From assembly GCF_023634805.2 (NCBI RefSeq), contig NZ_CP106881.1, forward strand, positions 1,388,501 through 1,452,500: DNA of 64,000 bases. The letters are read 5' to 3'. This DNA is from Comamonas endophytica (GTDB lineage Bacteria; Pseudomonadota; Gammaproteobacteria; Burkholderiales; Burkholderiaceae_C). The translations under genes and the position numbers were made by a program. Position 1 is the first letter of the stretch. Each line of letters begins with the position of its first letter. Under the pieces are notes generated by a model. The model did no database searches, was not told the DNA's origin, and saw nothing but the letters and a program-made list of their open reading frames with translations. Below, in pieces: positions 28,789-37,968 of this stretch.

Positions 28789-30106
28789 ACGCATCTGCGC
28801 ACCGATGTGCGTCACTTACCTGTCGGCTGCTCTGCTTCTGGCCGTGACATTGCCTGTCCAGGCGGCCGAAAGCAGCCTCTGTGAAGCCCGTGGCTATACC
28901 GTGGGCTTCTTCAACGGTGTCTGGAACACAACGCGCCAGGCAATCAATAGGCGAAATTTTCTGGAGGAAATGCTGGGGAGCGAATACGACGGCGAACCTA
29001 TCGAATACGAAAACTTCTACAACACCACCGGCGAAGAAAATGGCGCCACCATGGCCCAGGATATCGCCGAGGTGTTCATTCAGCGCGCCGACGAGATCGA
29101 CTCCAGCGGCGAACTGGCGCGGCGCTTTGAATACCTGTGGGACGCAGCAAGCGATCCGCGCCGGCCCTTGTGGGCACGGCTGGTCGATGTGCTGAAGGTG
29201 CCCATTGCAATGGCGGAAACCATCTACACCGCCATTTCCACCAAGCTGGTTGCAGGCTTCGCCAGGATGCTGAGCAATCCGCCCACGGAGATGGACTATG
29301 CCGAGCACCGCCTGCTCGTCGACAAGCTGACCACCGAAGGCCAGAAGATATTGCTGGTCGCGCATTCGCAGGGCAATCTGTTCATGAACCCAGCCTACGA
29401 TTACGCCAAGACCAAATTGACGACCGACAGCGTCGCGACCGTGCATATCGCACCGGCATCGATGACCGTGCGCGGCCCGCACCTGCTGGCCGATATCGAC
29501 CTGGTGATCAATGGCTTGCGCGCCTTTGGCTGGAGCGCCGTGCCGGGAATCAATCTGGCGCTGCCGTCCTCGGGCATTGACAAGAGCGGCCATACCTTGG
29601 ATGGAACCTATCTGGATGACAGTCGCCCGGGCCGCATGCATGTGCGGCAGATGGCCGATCAGGGCCTGGCCTCGCTGGTGACGCCGCCGGCCTCGGGCAA
29701 CCGCGGTTTCTTCACCACCATGCTGACCTGGGATGGCGTTGGCGATGTCGATCTGCACACCACCGAACCTGAAGGGACATATGTCAACTACGCGAACAGG
29801 ACCGGAGAGGTCGGCGCATTGGACGTCGACAACACTGTCGCCAACGGTCCCGAGCATTACTACGCCTCGTGCAACCCAGCCCAACTGAAGGAGGGCATAT
29901 ACCGCTTCGGCATCAATAACTACCGCAATGCCACCGGCAGAAAGGCCACCATGCAGGTCACGCTTGCACAGGGCGGCCAACCCGTGACCCGGGTGGTGGA
30001 CGTTGGCCCGGAACGTGGGCCCATGGGCAACAGCAGCCCTATCGAGGTGATGGCCGTGAATCTCGTCAAGGATGCCAACGGCAAGTTGGTGACCACGGTG
30101 CAGTGA
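28781..30106 (+). CDS. exported alpha/beta-hydrolase-like protein with DUF2135/YfaP-like domain, copy 2
   Basis: 441-residue paralogue of the hydrolase at 26575 with the same GTG start (MIKRICAPMCVTYLS), a signal peptide ending LPVQA-AES, the nucleophile elbow AHSQGN and the C-terminal DVDLHT...GPEHYY domain. The N-terminal third differs most (TRQAINRRNFLEEMLGSEYD against PYMAYDARVFLKNLLGIEYT). From about residue 128 to 342 the two proteins are identical, and there are a few changes near the C-terminus. Both copies are intact, so neither is a pseudogene. Confidence 0.82.
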   Translation: MIKRICAPMCVTYLSAALLLAVTLPVQAAESSLCEARGYTVGFFNGVWNTTRQAINRRNFLEEMLGSEYDGEPIEYENFYNTTGEENGATMAQDIAEVFIQRADEIDSSGELARRFEYLWDAASDPRRPLWARLVDVLKVPIAMAETIYTAISTKLVAGFARMLSNPPTEMDYAEHRLLVDKLTTEGQKILLVAHSQGNLFMNPAYDYAKTKLTTDSVATVHIAPASMTVRGPHLLADIDLVINGLRAFGWSAVPGINLALPSSGIDKSGHTLDGTYLDDSRPGRMHVRQMADQGLASLVTPPASGNRGFFTTMLTWDGVGDVDLHTTEPEGTYVNYANRTGEVGALDVDNTVANGPEHYYASCNPAQLKEGIYRFGINNYRNATGRKATMQVTLAQGGQPVTRVVDVGPERGPMGNSSPIEVMAVNLVKDANGKLVTTVQ

Positions 30107-30131
30107 AGCGGTTCCTGCTGCAGCTGCAAGT

Positions 30132-30160
30132 AAAAAAGGCCGACCTGCAACGGGCCGGCC
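30132..30160 (-). terminator. terminator of the uvrA operon (convergent with hydrolase copy 2)
   Basis: On the minus strand GGCCGGCC / GGTCGGCC (one G-U pair) is followed by TTTTTT, 16 bp after the stop of the Cys-rich protein gene. The same hairpin may also stop transcription coming from the hydrolase gene on the plus strand, though the T-run there is only three bases. Confidence 0.82.
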
Positions 30161-30175
30161 CTTTGCAGACGATGC

Positions 30176-30499
30176 CTAATCCACCCGCAGATCCGCATCG
30201 CAGCCCACGCCTGCCGCGATCCAGCGCCGCGCCATGCGCAGCCAGACCTTTGCGCGCCATCGCTGCCAGCGCCCGGGCGCCACGCCCGAGGCCTTGGCAT
30301 CTTCCAGCACGCCGCAGCGGTAATGCCCGCCCTGATCGTCCCAACGCAACGCGCTGCAGGCACCCGTGCGCCGGCGCGAGACCAGCATGCCCATCGGGCA
30401 GGGCTCGGCCAGGCAGCACAGGCCGCAGCCATTGCAGGGCGCGCCCAGCGGCGGCTTGGCCGGCGCCCGGGGGTGCCACAGCACGGCGTATTCCCGCAT
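30176..30499 (-). CDS. small Cys-rich protein, YkgJ-like CxxCxxCC
   Basis: 107 residues with eight cysteines: CNGCGLCC near residue 22-29, then single Cys in EPCP, GACS, YRCG and VGCD. The opening cluster resembles the YkgJ/UPF0153 group (predicted Zn or Fe-S chelating proteins) but the protein is short. ATG at 30499 shares its A with the uvrA stop (TGATG), so it is translationally coupled to uvrA; a GTG one codon upstream is an alternative start. Function unknown. The last gene before a terminator. Confidence 0.75.
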   Translation of the reverse strand: MREYAVLWHPRAPAKPPLGAPCNGCGLCCLAEPCPMGMLVSRRRTGACSALRWDDQGGHYRCGVLEDAKASGVAPGRWQRWRAKVWLRMARRWIAAGVGCDADLRVD

Positions 30500-33400
30500 C
30501 ACTGCCTTGCCAGTACGGGAGCGATGGCGTTGCCGGTATGCGTTCCCTGCTCGACCAGCGTCTCGGGCGTGCCCGCGGCCACGATGCGGCCGCCGCCGTT
30601 GCCGCCCTCGGGGCCCAGGTCGATGACCCAGTCAGCCTCGGCGATGACATCGAGATCGTGCTCGATGACCACCACCGAATGCCCGGCATCGACCAGGCGG
30701 TGCAGCACCTCGATAAGCTTCTGCACGTCCGACATGTGCAGGCCCACCGTGGGCTCGTCCAGCACATACAGCGTGTGCGGCGCCTTGTTGCCGCGGCGTG
30801 CGATGTCATCGCGCACCTTGGTCAGCTCGGTCACCAGCTTGATGCGCTGCGCCTCGCCGCCGCTGAGCGTGGGCGAGGGCTGGCCCAGCGTCAGATAGCC
30901 CAGGCCCACGTCCTTGAGCAGCTGCAGCGGGTGGCCGATGGCCGGCATGCTGGCGAAGAAATCGACCGCCTCGTCGACCTCCATCTGCAGCACGTCGCCG
31001 ATGCTCTTGCCGCGCCAGGTCACGGCCAGCGTTTCGGGGTTGAAACGCGCGCCGTGGCAGGTGTCGCAGGGCACCTTGACGTCGGGCAGGAAGCTCATCT
31101 CGATGGTGCGCAGGCCCTGGCCCTCGCAGGTCGGGCAGCGGCCCTCGCCGGTGTTGAACGAGAAGCGCCCCGGACCATAGCCGCGCGCGCGCGCCTCGAG
31201 CGTGTCGGCAAACAGCTTGCGGATCGTGTCCCAGAAACCGATGTAGGTCGCGGGGCAGGAGCGTGGCGTCTTGCCGATCGGGGTCTGGTCGACTTCGAGC
31301 ACCCGGTCGATGCTCTCGAAGCCGCGCAGGCCCGCGCAGCCGACCAGCGGCGGCGCCTTGCCCGCATCCATCGCTTCACGCCCGGCCAGGGTGCTGCGCT
31401 GGCCGACCCAGGCCGCAACATTGGTCCACAGCACGTCGCGCGCCAGCGTCGACTTGCCCGAGCCGCTGACCCCGGTGATCGCCACCAGGCGCTTGAGCGG
31501 CACATGCGCATCGACGCGCTGCAGGTTGTGCAGGTCGGCGCCCAGCACCGTGAGCCAGCGCTGCGGTCCGCTGCCGCCGCGCACCACGGGCTGCGTCAGC
31601 GCCGCATTGGCAGCGGCGCTGTCGGCCTGCAGGGCGGCAGCCGCATCGGCAGCGATCTGCTTCTTGGTGCGCTTCTTTGGCGCTTCGGTCACTTCTGCCA
31701 CCGCCGCCTGCGCCACCGGCGGCCAGACCACGGGACGGCGCGGCTGGAACGGATGGCGCATCGCATGCAGCAGGTAGCGGCCCGTGACCGAGTCCTCGGC
31801 CTGCATAACGTCCTCGGGGCTGCCCTGGGCGACCAGCCGGCCGCCGCGCTTGCCGGCGCTCGGGCCGATGTCGATCACATGGTCGGCGCGGCGGATGGTG
31901 TCCTCGTCGTGCTCGACCACGACCAGCGTGTTGCCCTTGTCGCCGAGCTTGTGCAGCGCGTTGAGCAGGATCTGGTTGTCGCGCGCATGCAGGCCGATGG
32001 TCGGCTCGTCGAGCACGTAGCACACGCCCTGCAGGTTGCTGCCGAGCTGCGCCGCCAGCCGGATGCGCTGGGCCTCGCCGCCGCTGAGTGTCGGTGCGCC
32101 ACGGTCCAGCGTCAGATAGCCCAGCCCGACCTCCTCGAGGAATTCGAGCCGGCCCTGGATCTCGGGCAGCAGGTCGCGCGCAATGCCGGCCTCGCGGCCG
32201 CTCAAAGAGAGCGCCTGGGCCCAGACGCGCACATCGGTGACCGAGAGCCGCGCGATGTCGGTGATGCCCACGTCGTGGAAGCGCACGGCGCGCGCAGTGG
32301 CATTGAGCCGCGTGCCCGAGCAGCAGGGACAGGTGACCTCGGCCAGGTCCTCGACCTCCTGGCCCTCGAACTTGACCTCGCGGCCGCGGTTGTCCTCGGC
32401 CAGCAGGGTGTCGTCATAGACCTGGCGCTGCTCCTTGCTCAATTGCACGCCCGTACCCACGCACTCGGGGCACCAGCCGTGCTTGCTGTTGTACGAGAAC
32501 AGCCGCGGATCGAGCTCGGCGTAGCTGGCCGCGCAGACCGGGCAGGCGCGCTGGGTCGAAAAGGCCTGCAGCTTGCCCAGGCCGGCCGTGCTCCGGCCGC
32601 CGGCCATGGCCGCGCCCAGGTCGTCGATGCCGCTGAGCACATGCACCACGCCCTTGCCCAGCTCCAGCGCCTGCGCCAGATGCAGCCGCAGCTCGGCTTC
32701 GTTCTGCGGCGTGACCTCGACGCTGGCCACCGGCAGGTCGATGCTGTGCTCCTTGAAGCGGTCGAGCCGCGGGAAACCCGTGGTCGGCAGGAACTCGCCA
32801 TCGACGCGCAGATGGGTATAGCCGCGCGGCCGCGCCCAGTCGGCCAGCTCGGTATAGACGCCCTTGCGGTTCACCACCAGCGGCGAAAGCAGGCCGATGT
32901 GCTGCCCGCGGAACTGCGTCATCAGCTGCGCGGCAATGCTGTCAGGGGTCTGCGGCTGCACGGCCGCGCCATCGTGGATGCAGTGCTGCACGCCCAGCTT
33001 CACGTAGAGCAGGCGCAGGAAGTGCCAGACCTCGGTGGTCGTGCCCACGGTGGACTTGCGCCCGCCGCGCGACAGCCGCTGCTCGATGGCCACGGTGGGC
33101 GGAATGCCGTAGACCGCGTCCACCTCGGGCCGGCCTGCGGGCTGGACGATGGAACGCGCATAGGCGTTGAGCGATTCGAGGTAGCGGCGCTGGCCCTCGT
33201 TGAACAGGATGTCGAAGGCCAGCGTCGACTTGCCCGAGCCGCTGACGCCGGTGACCACATTGAACTTGCCGCGTGGAATCTCGACCGACAGCTGCTTGAG
33301 ATTGTGCTCGCGCGCGTTGACGATCTCGATCACGTCCTTGTCGGACGCCAGCGGCGCCTTGCGATCGCCCCGCGGGTAGAGCATGGGCGCCACCTCGGTG

Positions 33401-36400
33401 ACCAGCTGGCCGCCCACGCCCATCGCCAGGTCGTATTCGCGCAGCGCCTGCGCGGTGTGCGAGCTCGGATGCTGGCGCACGTCCTCGGGCGTGCCCTGGG
33501 CGACGATCAGCCCGCCGCCCTCGCCGCCTTCGGGACCCAGGTCGATGAGCCAGTCGCTGGCACGGATCACATCGAGGTTGTGCTCGATGACGATCAGCGA
33601 ATGCCCGGCTTCCAGCAGCTTGCGCAGCGCGCGCATCAGCTTGGCGATGTCGTCGAAATGCAGGCCCGTCGTGGGCTCGTCGAACAGGAACAGCGTGCCC
33701 TTGCGCGCCACGGCCTGGCGCGACTTCGACGCGGTCTTCGCCGCCTCGGCCAGGAAGCCTGCAAGTTTGAGGCGCTGGGCCTCGCCGCCGCTGAGCGTGG
33801 GCACGGGCTGGCCCAGCTTCACGTATTCCAACCCGACCTCGACGATGGGCTGCAGCGCGCGCAGCACCTCGCGGTCCTGTGCAAAGAGCGTCGCGGCCTC
33901 GCTCACCGTGAGCTCGAGCACGTCGGCCACGCTCAGGCGGCGCGGCTGCAGCTCGCCCACGGCATGGCGCTCGATATGCACCTCGAGGATTTCCGGGCGG
34001 TAGCGCTGGCCGTCGCAATCCGGGCAGCGCAGGTAGACGTCGGACAGGAACTGCATCTCGACATGCTCGAAGCCCGAGCCGCCGCAGGTCGGGCAGCGCC
34101 CGTCGCCACTGTTGAAGCTGAACTTGGAGGCGGTATAGCCGCGCTGGCGCGCCAGCGGCGCGACCGCGAACAGCTCGCGGATGCTGTCCCAGGCGCCCAC
34201 ATAGCTGGCCGGGTTCGAGCGCGCGGTCTTGCCGATCGGCGACTGGTCGACGAACACCACGTCGCTCAGGTGGTCCGCACCCATCAGGCGCTCGAAGGCG
34301 CCCGCGGCATCGGTGGGCTTGCCGAAGTGGCGCAGCAGCGCCGGCGCCAGCACGTCCTGGATCAGCGTGGACTTGCCCGAGCCGCTGACGCCGGTGACGG
34401 TGACCAGGCGCTGCAGCGGGAAGTCGATGTCCAGATGGCGCAGGTTGTGTTCGCGCGCGCCCTCGAGGATCAGCCGCGGCGTGGATTCCGTGACCATGCG
34501 CTTGAAGCCGAAACCCACCTGCTTGCGCCCGCCCAGGTAGGCGCCGGTGAGCGTGTCGGCCTGGCGCAGCGCATCGGGCGTGCCGTCGAACACGATCTGG
34601 CCGCCGCGCGCGCCCGGGCCGGGGCCCATGTCGATCATGCGGTCGGCGGCAAACATGACGGCCGGGTCGTGCTCGACCACGACCAGCGTGTTGCCCGCGT
34701 CGCGCAGGCGCTGCATGGCTTCGGTGATGCGCTGCATATCGCGCGGGTGCAGGCCGATGCTGGGCTCGTCCAGCACGAACAGCGTGTTGACCAGCGAGGT
34801 GCCCAGCGCCGTGGTCAGGTTGATGCGCTGCACCTCGCCCCCGCTGAGCGTGCGGCTTTGCCGGTCCAGCGTCAGATAGCCGATGCCCACGTCGACCAGG
34901 TACTTGAGCCGGGTGTGGATCTCCTCATGCAGCATCTTCAGCGCCTGGGCCTCGCCGTCCGAGGCCTGGGGCTGGTCGCTGGGCGTGAGCGTGGCGAAGA
35001 ACTCCTGCAGCCGGTGGATGGACAGGCGCATCAGGTCGTGCAGGCACAGCCCGGGCAGTGCCTCGAGCTGCTCGCGGCTCCAGGACACGCCCGCGGGCAT
35101 GAAGCGCTGCGCCGGCGGCAGCACGGCATCGGCACCTTCCTTGCTGCCAAGGCGCCACAGCAGGCTCTCGGTCTTGAGGCGCGCGCCGCGGCAGGTCGGG
35201 CATTCGGTGTAGCTGCGGTACTTCGACAAGAGCACGCGGATGTGCATCTTGTAGGCCTTGCTTTCCAGGTACTCGAAGAAGCGCTTGATGCCGTACCACG
35301 TCTGGTTCCACTTGCCGTTCCAGTTCGGCGAGCCGTCGAGTACCCAGGCCTGCTGCTCGGGGCTCATCTTGGCCCAGGCGGTGTCGCGCGGAATGCCCTC
35401 GGCCTCGGCATGGCGCATCAGGTCGTCCTGGATCTCCTTCCATGCCGGCGTCTGGACGGCCTTGACGGCGCCGGTGCGCAGCGTGAGCTTTTCGTTGGGA
35501 ATCACCAGCCCCCAGTCCACGCCGATCACGCGCCCGAAACCACGGCAGGCCTCGCAGGCGCCAACCGCGGAGTTGAACGAGAACAGCGAGGGCATGGGCG
35601 CGGTATAGGACAGGCCGCTTTCCGGGCAGTGCAGGCCCAGCGAGAAACGCCACAGCGCGGGCTCGCCCTCCTCGGGCAGGCTGTAGACGGTCATGTGGCC
35701 GGTGCCGCGCTTGAGCGCCACCTCGATGGCTTCGATCACGCGCGCGCGCTCGGTGCGGCTGAAGCGAAAGCGGTCGGCAATGACGTCCAGCATCTTGACG
35801 CGCGTGGGTGCGGCTGCGGCCTTCTTGCCCTTGCCCTTGGCGGCCTCGGGCGCCGCCAGCTCCACTTCGCGCTCGGCCTGGACCTTGGTGAAGCCGCTGG
35901 CGGACAACCACTGCTCCACCTCCTCGGCCGTGGTGCTGGCCGGCAGCTCGACGGCAAAGGTGATCGCCAGCCGCGGGTCGCCCGCGGCGGCGCTGCGCTG
36001 CGCCAGCTCCTCGTAGATCGACTCGGGCGTGTCGTGCCGCACGGGCAGCGCCGTGACCTGGTCGTGCAAATGGGCCGCACGCGCATAGAGCAGCTTGAGG
36101 TGGTCGTTGAGCTCGGTCATCGTGCCGACCGTGGAGCGCGAGTTGCGCACCGGATTGGTCTGGTCGATGGCGATGGCCGGCGGCACGCCTTCGATGCGGT
36201 CCACGGCCGGTTTGTCCATGCGGTCGAGGAACTGGCGCGCATAGGCGCTGAAGGTCTCGACATAGCGCCGCTGGCCCTCGGCATACAGCGTGTCGAAAAC
36301 CAGGCTCGACTTGCCCGACCCGCTCGGACCCGTGACCACCGTCAGCTCGCCGGTGCGAATATCGAGGTCGACGTTCTGGAGATTGTGCTGGCGCGCGCCG

Positions 36401-36426
36401 CGGATGCGGATCAGTCCCTGGGGCAT
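30499..36426 (-). CDS. uvrA: double-length ('dimeric form') excinuclease ABC subunit UvrA
   Basis: 1975 residues, twice the ~940 of ordinary UvrA, made of two UvrA-like halves in one chain. Four ABC ATPase modules are visible: Walker A at about residues 33 (GPSGSGKSS), 678, 1059 and 1651 (GVSGSGKST), and signatures at about 527 (LSGGEVQR), 878, 1447 and 1854 (LSGGEAQR). Zinc-module CxxC pairs occur in each unit ([32 protein letters not shown]). A low-complexity Ala/Lys linker lies near residues 1580-1610. Ordinary UvrA dimerises to scan DNA for bulky lesions and load UvrB; this chain would be a built-in dimer. A LexA-type box lies upstream. Annotated in other Burkholderiales as a dimeric form; whether the genome also has a standard uvrA cannot be seen here. 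Confidence 0.93.
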   Translation of the reverse strand: MPQGLIRIRGARQHNLQNVDLDIRTGELTVVTGPSGSGKSSLVFDTLYAEGQRRYVETFSAYARQFLDRMDKPAVDRIEGVPPAIAIDQTNPVRNSRSTVGTMTELNDHLKLLYARAAHLHDQVTALPVRHDTPESIYEELAQRSAAAGDPRLAITFAVELPASTTAEEVEQWLSASGFTKVQAEREVELAAPEAAKGKGKKAAAAPTRVKMLDVIADRFRFSRTERARVIEAIEVALKRGTGHMTVYSLPEEGEPALWRFSLGLHCPESGLSYTAPMPSLFSFNSAVGACEACRGFGRVIGVDWGLVIPNEKLTLRTGAVKAVQTPAWKEIQDDLMRHAEAEGIPRDTAWAKMSPEQQAWVLDGSPNWNGKWNQTWYGIKRFFEYLESKAYKMHIRVLLSKYRSYTECPTCRGARLKTESLLWRLGSKEGADAVLPPAQRFMPAGVSWSREQLEALPGLCLHDLMRLSIHRLQEFFATLTPSDQPQASDGEAQALKMLHEEIHTRLKYLVDVGIGYLTLDRQSRTLSGGEVQRINLTTALGTSLVNTLFVLDEPSIGLHPRDMQRITEAMQRLRDAGNTLVVVEHDPAVMFAADRMIDMGPGPGARGGQIVFDGTPDALRQADTLTGAYLGGRKQVGFGFKRMVTESTPRLILEGAREHNLRHLDIDFPLQRLVTVTGVSGSGKSTLIQDVLAPALLRHFGKPTDAAGAFERLMGADHLSDVVFVDQSPIGKTARSNPASYVGAWDSIRELFAVAPLARQRGYTASKFSFNSGDGRCPTCGGSGFEHVEMQFLSDVYLRCPDCDGQRYRPEILEVHIERHAVGELQPRRLSVADVLELTVSEAATLFAQDREVLRALQPIVEVGLEYVKLGQPVPTLSGGEAQRLKLAGFLAEAAKTASKSRQAVARKGTLFLFDEPTTGLHFDDIAKLMRALRKLLEAGHSLIVIEHNLDVIRASDWLIDLGPEGGEGGGLIVAQGTPEDVRQHPSSHTAQALREYDLAMGVGGQLVTEVAPMLYPRGDRKAPLASDKDVIEIVNAREHNLKQLSVEIPRGKFNVVTGVSGSGKSTLAFDILFNEGQRRYLESLNAYARSIVQPAGRPEVDAVYGIPPTVAIEQRLSRGGRKSTVGTTTEVWHFLRLLYVKLGVQHCIHDGAAVQPQTPDSIAAQLMTQFRGQHIGLLSPLVVNRKGVYTELADWARPRGYTHLRVDGEFLPTTGFPRLDRFKEHSIDLPVASVEVTPQNEAELRLHLAQALELGKGVVHVLSGIDDLGAAMAGGRSTAGLGKLQAFSTQRACPVCAASYAELDPRLFSYNSKHGWCPECVGTGVQLSKEQRQVYDDTLLAEDNRGREVKFEGQEVEDLAEVTCPCCSGTRLNATARAVRFHDVGITDIARLSVTDVRVWAQALSLSGREAGIARDLLPEIQGRLEFLEEVGLGYLTLDRGAPTLSGGEAQRIRLAAQLGSNLQGVCYVLDEPTIGLHARDNQILLNALHKLGDKGNTLVVVEHDEDTIRRADHVIDIGPSAGKRGGRLVAQGSPEDVMQAEDSVTGRYLLHAMRHPFQPRRPVVWPPVAQAAVAEVTEAPKKRTKKQIAADAAAALQADSAAANAALTQPVVRGGSGPQRWLTVLGADLHNLQRVDAHVPLKRLVAITGVSGSGKSTLARDVLWTNVAAWVGQRSTLAGREAMDAGKAPPLVGCAGLRGFESIDRVLEVDQTPIGKTPRSCPATYIGFWDTIRKLFADTLEARARGYGPGRFSFNTGEGRCPTCEGQGLRTIEMSFLPDVKVPCDTCHGARFNPETLAVTWRGKSIGDVLQMEVDEAVDFFASMPAIGHPLQLLKDVGLGYLTLGQPSPTLSGGEAQRIKLVTELTKVRDDIARRGNKAPHTLYVLDEPTVGLHMSDVQKLIEVLHRLVDAGHSVVVIEHDLDVIAEADWVIDLGPEGGNGGGRIVAAGTPETLVEQGTHTGNAIAPVLARQ

Positions 36427-36510
36427 ACAGGCAGTCTTTCTGAATGATGGCGGACCATTCTAGGACTGGACCTCAGGGGCACGCTGTCGGACAAAACATT
36501 GCCTGGCAAT

Positions 36511-36530
36511 TACTGTGTATTTATTCAGTG
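36511..36530. promoter_or_regulatory. LexA (SOS) box upstream of uvrA
   Basis: TACTGTGTATTTATTCAGTG fits the LexA consensus CTG-N10-CAG with an AT-rich centre, and extends outward to ACTG/CAGT. It lies 85 bp upstream of the uvrA ATG, in the gap after the porin terminator. uvrA is a classical SOS gene. Confidence 0.8.
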
Positions 36531-36557
36531 AAACCTTTTGCTTGCCAGCCCAGCCCA

Positions 36558-36591
36558 TAAAAAAACCTCCCCGCACCAGGCACGGGAAGGT
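36558..36591 (-). terminator. terminator of porin 1
   Basis: Minus-strand hairpin ACCTTCCCGTGC / GCGGGGAGGT followed by TTTTTTT, 30 bp after the porin stop. Confidence 0.9.
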
Positions 36592-36620
36592 CAAGATTGG
36601 CCGCAGCCCAGGCTCCATGC

Positions 36621-37634
36621 CTAGAAGTTATGCCGCACCCCCACCGCCACCGAGCGGAAGTCGGCCCCCGGCGTTCCACCCAGGTAGTTGATGTTCGCGC
36701 CGTGGTCGATCCTGGTGAAGTAACCATAGAGCTTGGTGCGCTTGCTCAGGTTGTGGTTGTAGCCCAGCGTCCACTGGTTGGCGGCCGTCCCTCCCAGCTT
36801 GCTGCCGCCGAGCTTGACCTTGTCGGCGCGGCCGAAGTTGGCGTGGAACTCGGACGCACCCACGGAGTACATCGCCGCCAGCCGCACGGCATGGCGCTTG
36901 GCGTCGGCCGTGCCGTTATTGGCATTGCCGACCGTCGCGTACTGGTAATAGGCACCCAGCTTGAAGCCGCCCAATGCGTAGGACGCGCGCAGTGCAGCCT
37001 GCTGGGCTTCACCGGCATAAGTACCGAAGATGCCGGTTGCGCCTTTGTTGCGGCTGTAACCCAGGCTCAAGCCGACAGGACCGGCGCCATAGACCAGCGC
37101 CAGGTCATAGGCATTGTGCGCACCCGGCTCCTTTTCGGCCAGCGAGACCGCGCCTTCGGCATTGAACGCCCCCAAGGCCGGCAGACGGTAGGCGATCTTG
37201 TTGATGTCGCGCATCACATAGGTGTAGAGCACGTCGGCCGACGAACCGGTGTCGTGGTTGTGCAGGCTGGTCGTTTCCAGCGTGGTGTTGTACGACTCCG
37301 CAGTGAAATTGCCCAGGCGCAGCAGGCCAAAGTCGCCGCCCAGGTTCAATTCGCTTTGGCGGCGGAAGAACACGGGGTCGGACACGCCGGTGTCGGAGGA
37401 AAACCCGCTTTCGATCTGGAAGCCAGCCTTGAGGCCGCCGCCGAGATCTTCCGAGCCACGCAGACCGAAACGCGAGGAGTTGTTGAACATGCCGGTGAGC
37501 TTGGTGCTTCCGTTCTTTTGCTGTTCAAGCGTCGTATTGACGCGGCCGTAAAGAGAAACGCTGCTCTGCGCCAGTGCCGCTGACGTACCGGCAATGGCCA
37601 CGGCGGCAAGCAATGCAAGTTGGATCTGCTTCAT
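36621..37634 (-). CDS. Gram-negative porin (beta-barrel, OmpC/Omp32-like), copy 1
   Basis: 337-residue outer-membrane trimeric porin of the Comamonadaceae Omp32 type. The signal peptide MKQIQLALLAAVAIAGTSAALA-QSS is followed by SVSLYGRVNTTLEQ, the standard first strand. SSRFGLRGSEDLGGGLKAGF is the typical family region, and the C-terminus ends RSVAVGVRHNF with the terminal Phe required for BAM assembly. It would allow diffusion of small, usually anionic solutes. The start was chosen at the signal peptide with GGAG just upstream. It lies 334 bp downstream of the paralogue in the same direction, with its own promoter and terminator. Confidence 0.95.
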   Translation of the reverse strand: MKQIQLALLAAVAIAGTSAALAQSSVSLYGRVNTTLEQQKNGSTKLTGMFNNSSRFGLRGSEDLGGGLKAGFQIESGFSSDTGVSDPVFFRRQSELNLGGDFGLLRLGNFTAESYNTTLETTSLHNHDTGSSADVLYTYVMRDINKIAYRLPALGAFNAEGAVSLAEKEPGAHNAYDLALVYGAGPVGLSLGYSRNKGATGIFGTYAGEAQQAALRASYALGGFKLGAYYQYATVGNANNGTADAKRHAVRLAAMYSVGASEFHANFGRADKVKLGGSKLGGTAANQWTLGYNHNLSKRTKLYGYFTRIDHGANINYLGGTPGADFRSVAVGVRHNF

Positions 37635-37709
37635 GGAGGCTCCCTGGAGTTTTGGTTTCAGGCGAAGCCAATAGAAAACCGCAGTGGACACTCACTTCGC
37701 CATGAAAAA

Positions 37710-37737
37710 ATTCTAGGATGCCGATTTGCAGGGAAAA
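37710..37737 (-). promoter_or_regulatory. candidate promoter of porin 1
   Basis: On the minus strand TTTTCC, 16 bp, then TAGAAT, 76 bp before the ATG. The promoter of porin 2 has the same GAGCTTTTT/AAGCTTTTT element and CCTAGAAT at the same spacing, which supports both. Confidence 0.5.
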
Positions 37738-37907
37738 AGCTCCAGGATCCGTGGCATTGGCGCACTTCGAGGCATTTCAGCAACAGCCTGAAGGCTGTGC
37801 AGTGCCTCCACTTCGCGTGCATCCCGGGTTTCACGCACGAACGGCGCGCCGATGATCGCCCTCAGCGTCGGCCCGAAGCCGAGGCAGAAAAGCCTTCTGC
37901 ACGCATG

Positions 37908-37936
37908 AAAAAACCTTCCGCACCACGGCACGGAAG
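37908..37936 (-). terminator. terminator of porin 2
   Basis: Minus-strand hairpin ATCTTCCGTGC / GCGGAAGGT followed by TTTTTTC, 33 bp after the porin 2 stop. The rest of the 334-bp gap between the porins holds no gene. Confidence 0.88.
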
Positions 37937-37968
37937 ATTCAGGGCTGGCCTGCGCCCGCCATCACGCG

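Larger units (their letters stand above)
27917..30106 (+). repeat. tandem duplication unit, copy 2
   Basis: Second copy of the 2.2-kb unit, directly repeated, separated by only 16 bp from the end of copy 1. The homology again ends at the stop codon. After it the sequence (AAGCGGTTCCTGC...) is unrelated to what follows copy 1. Confidence 0.93.

Noticed and set aside
26034..30106. Cassette considered as a T6SS phospholipase effector-immunity pair
   Set aside because: The hydrolase has its own Sec signal peptide and no VgrG, PAAR or adaptor gene is nearby, so a T6SS effector is not supported; only the general idea of a lipoprotein partner remains.
30103..36447. 2114-codon open frame on the plus strand, antisense to uvrA
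   Set aside because: It mirrors uvrA codon for codon, is rich in Arg/Ala/His/Gln repeats with no domain, and results from GC-rich codon usage on the opposite strand.
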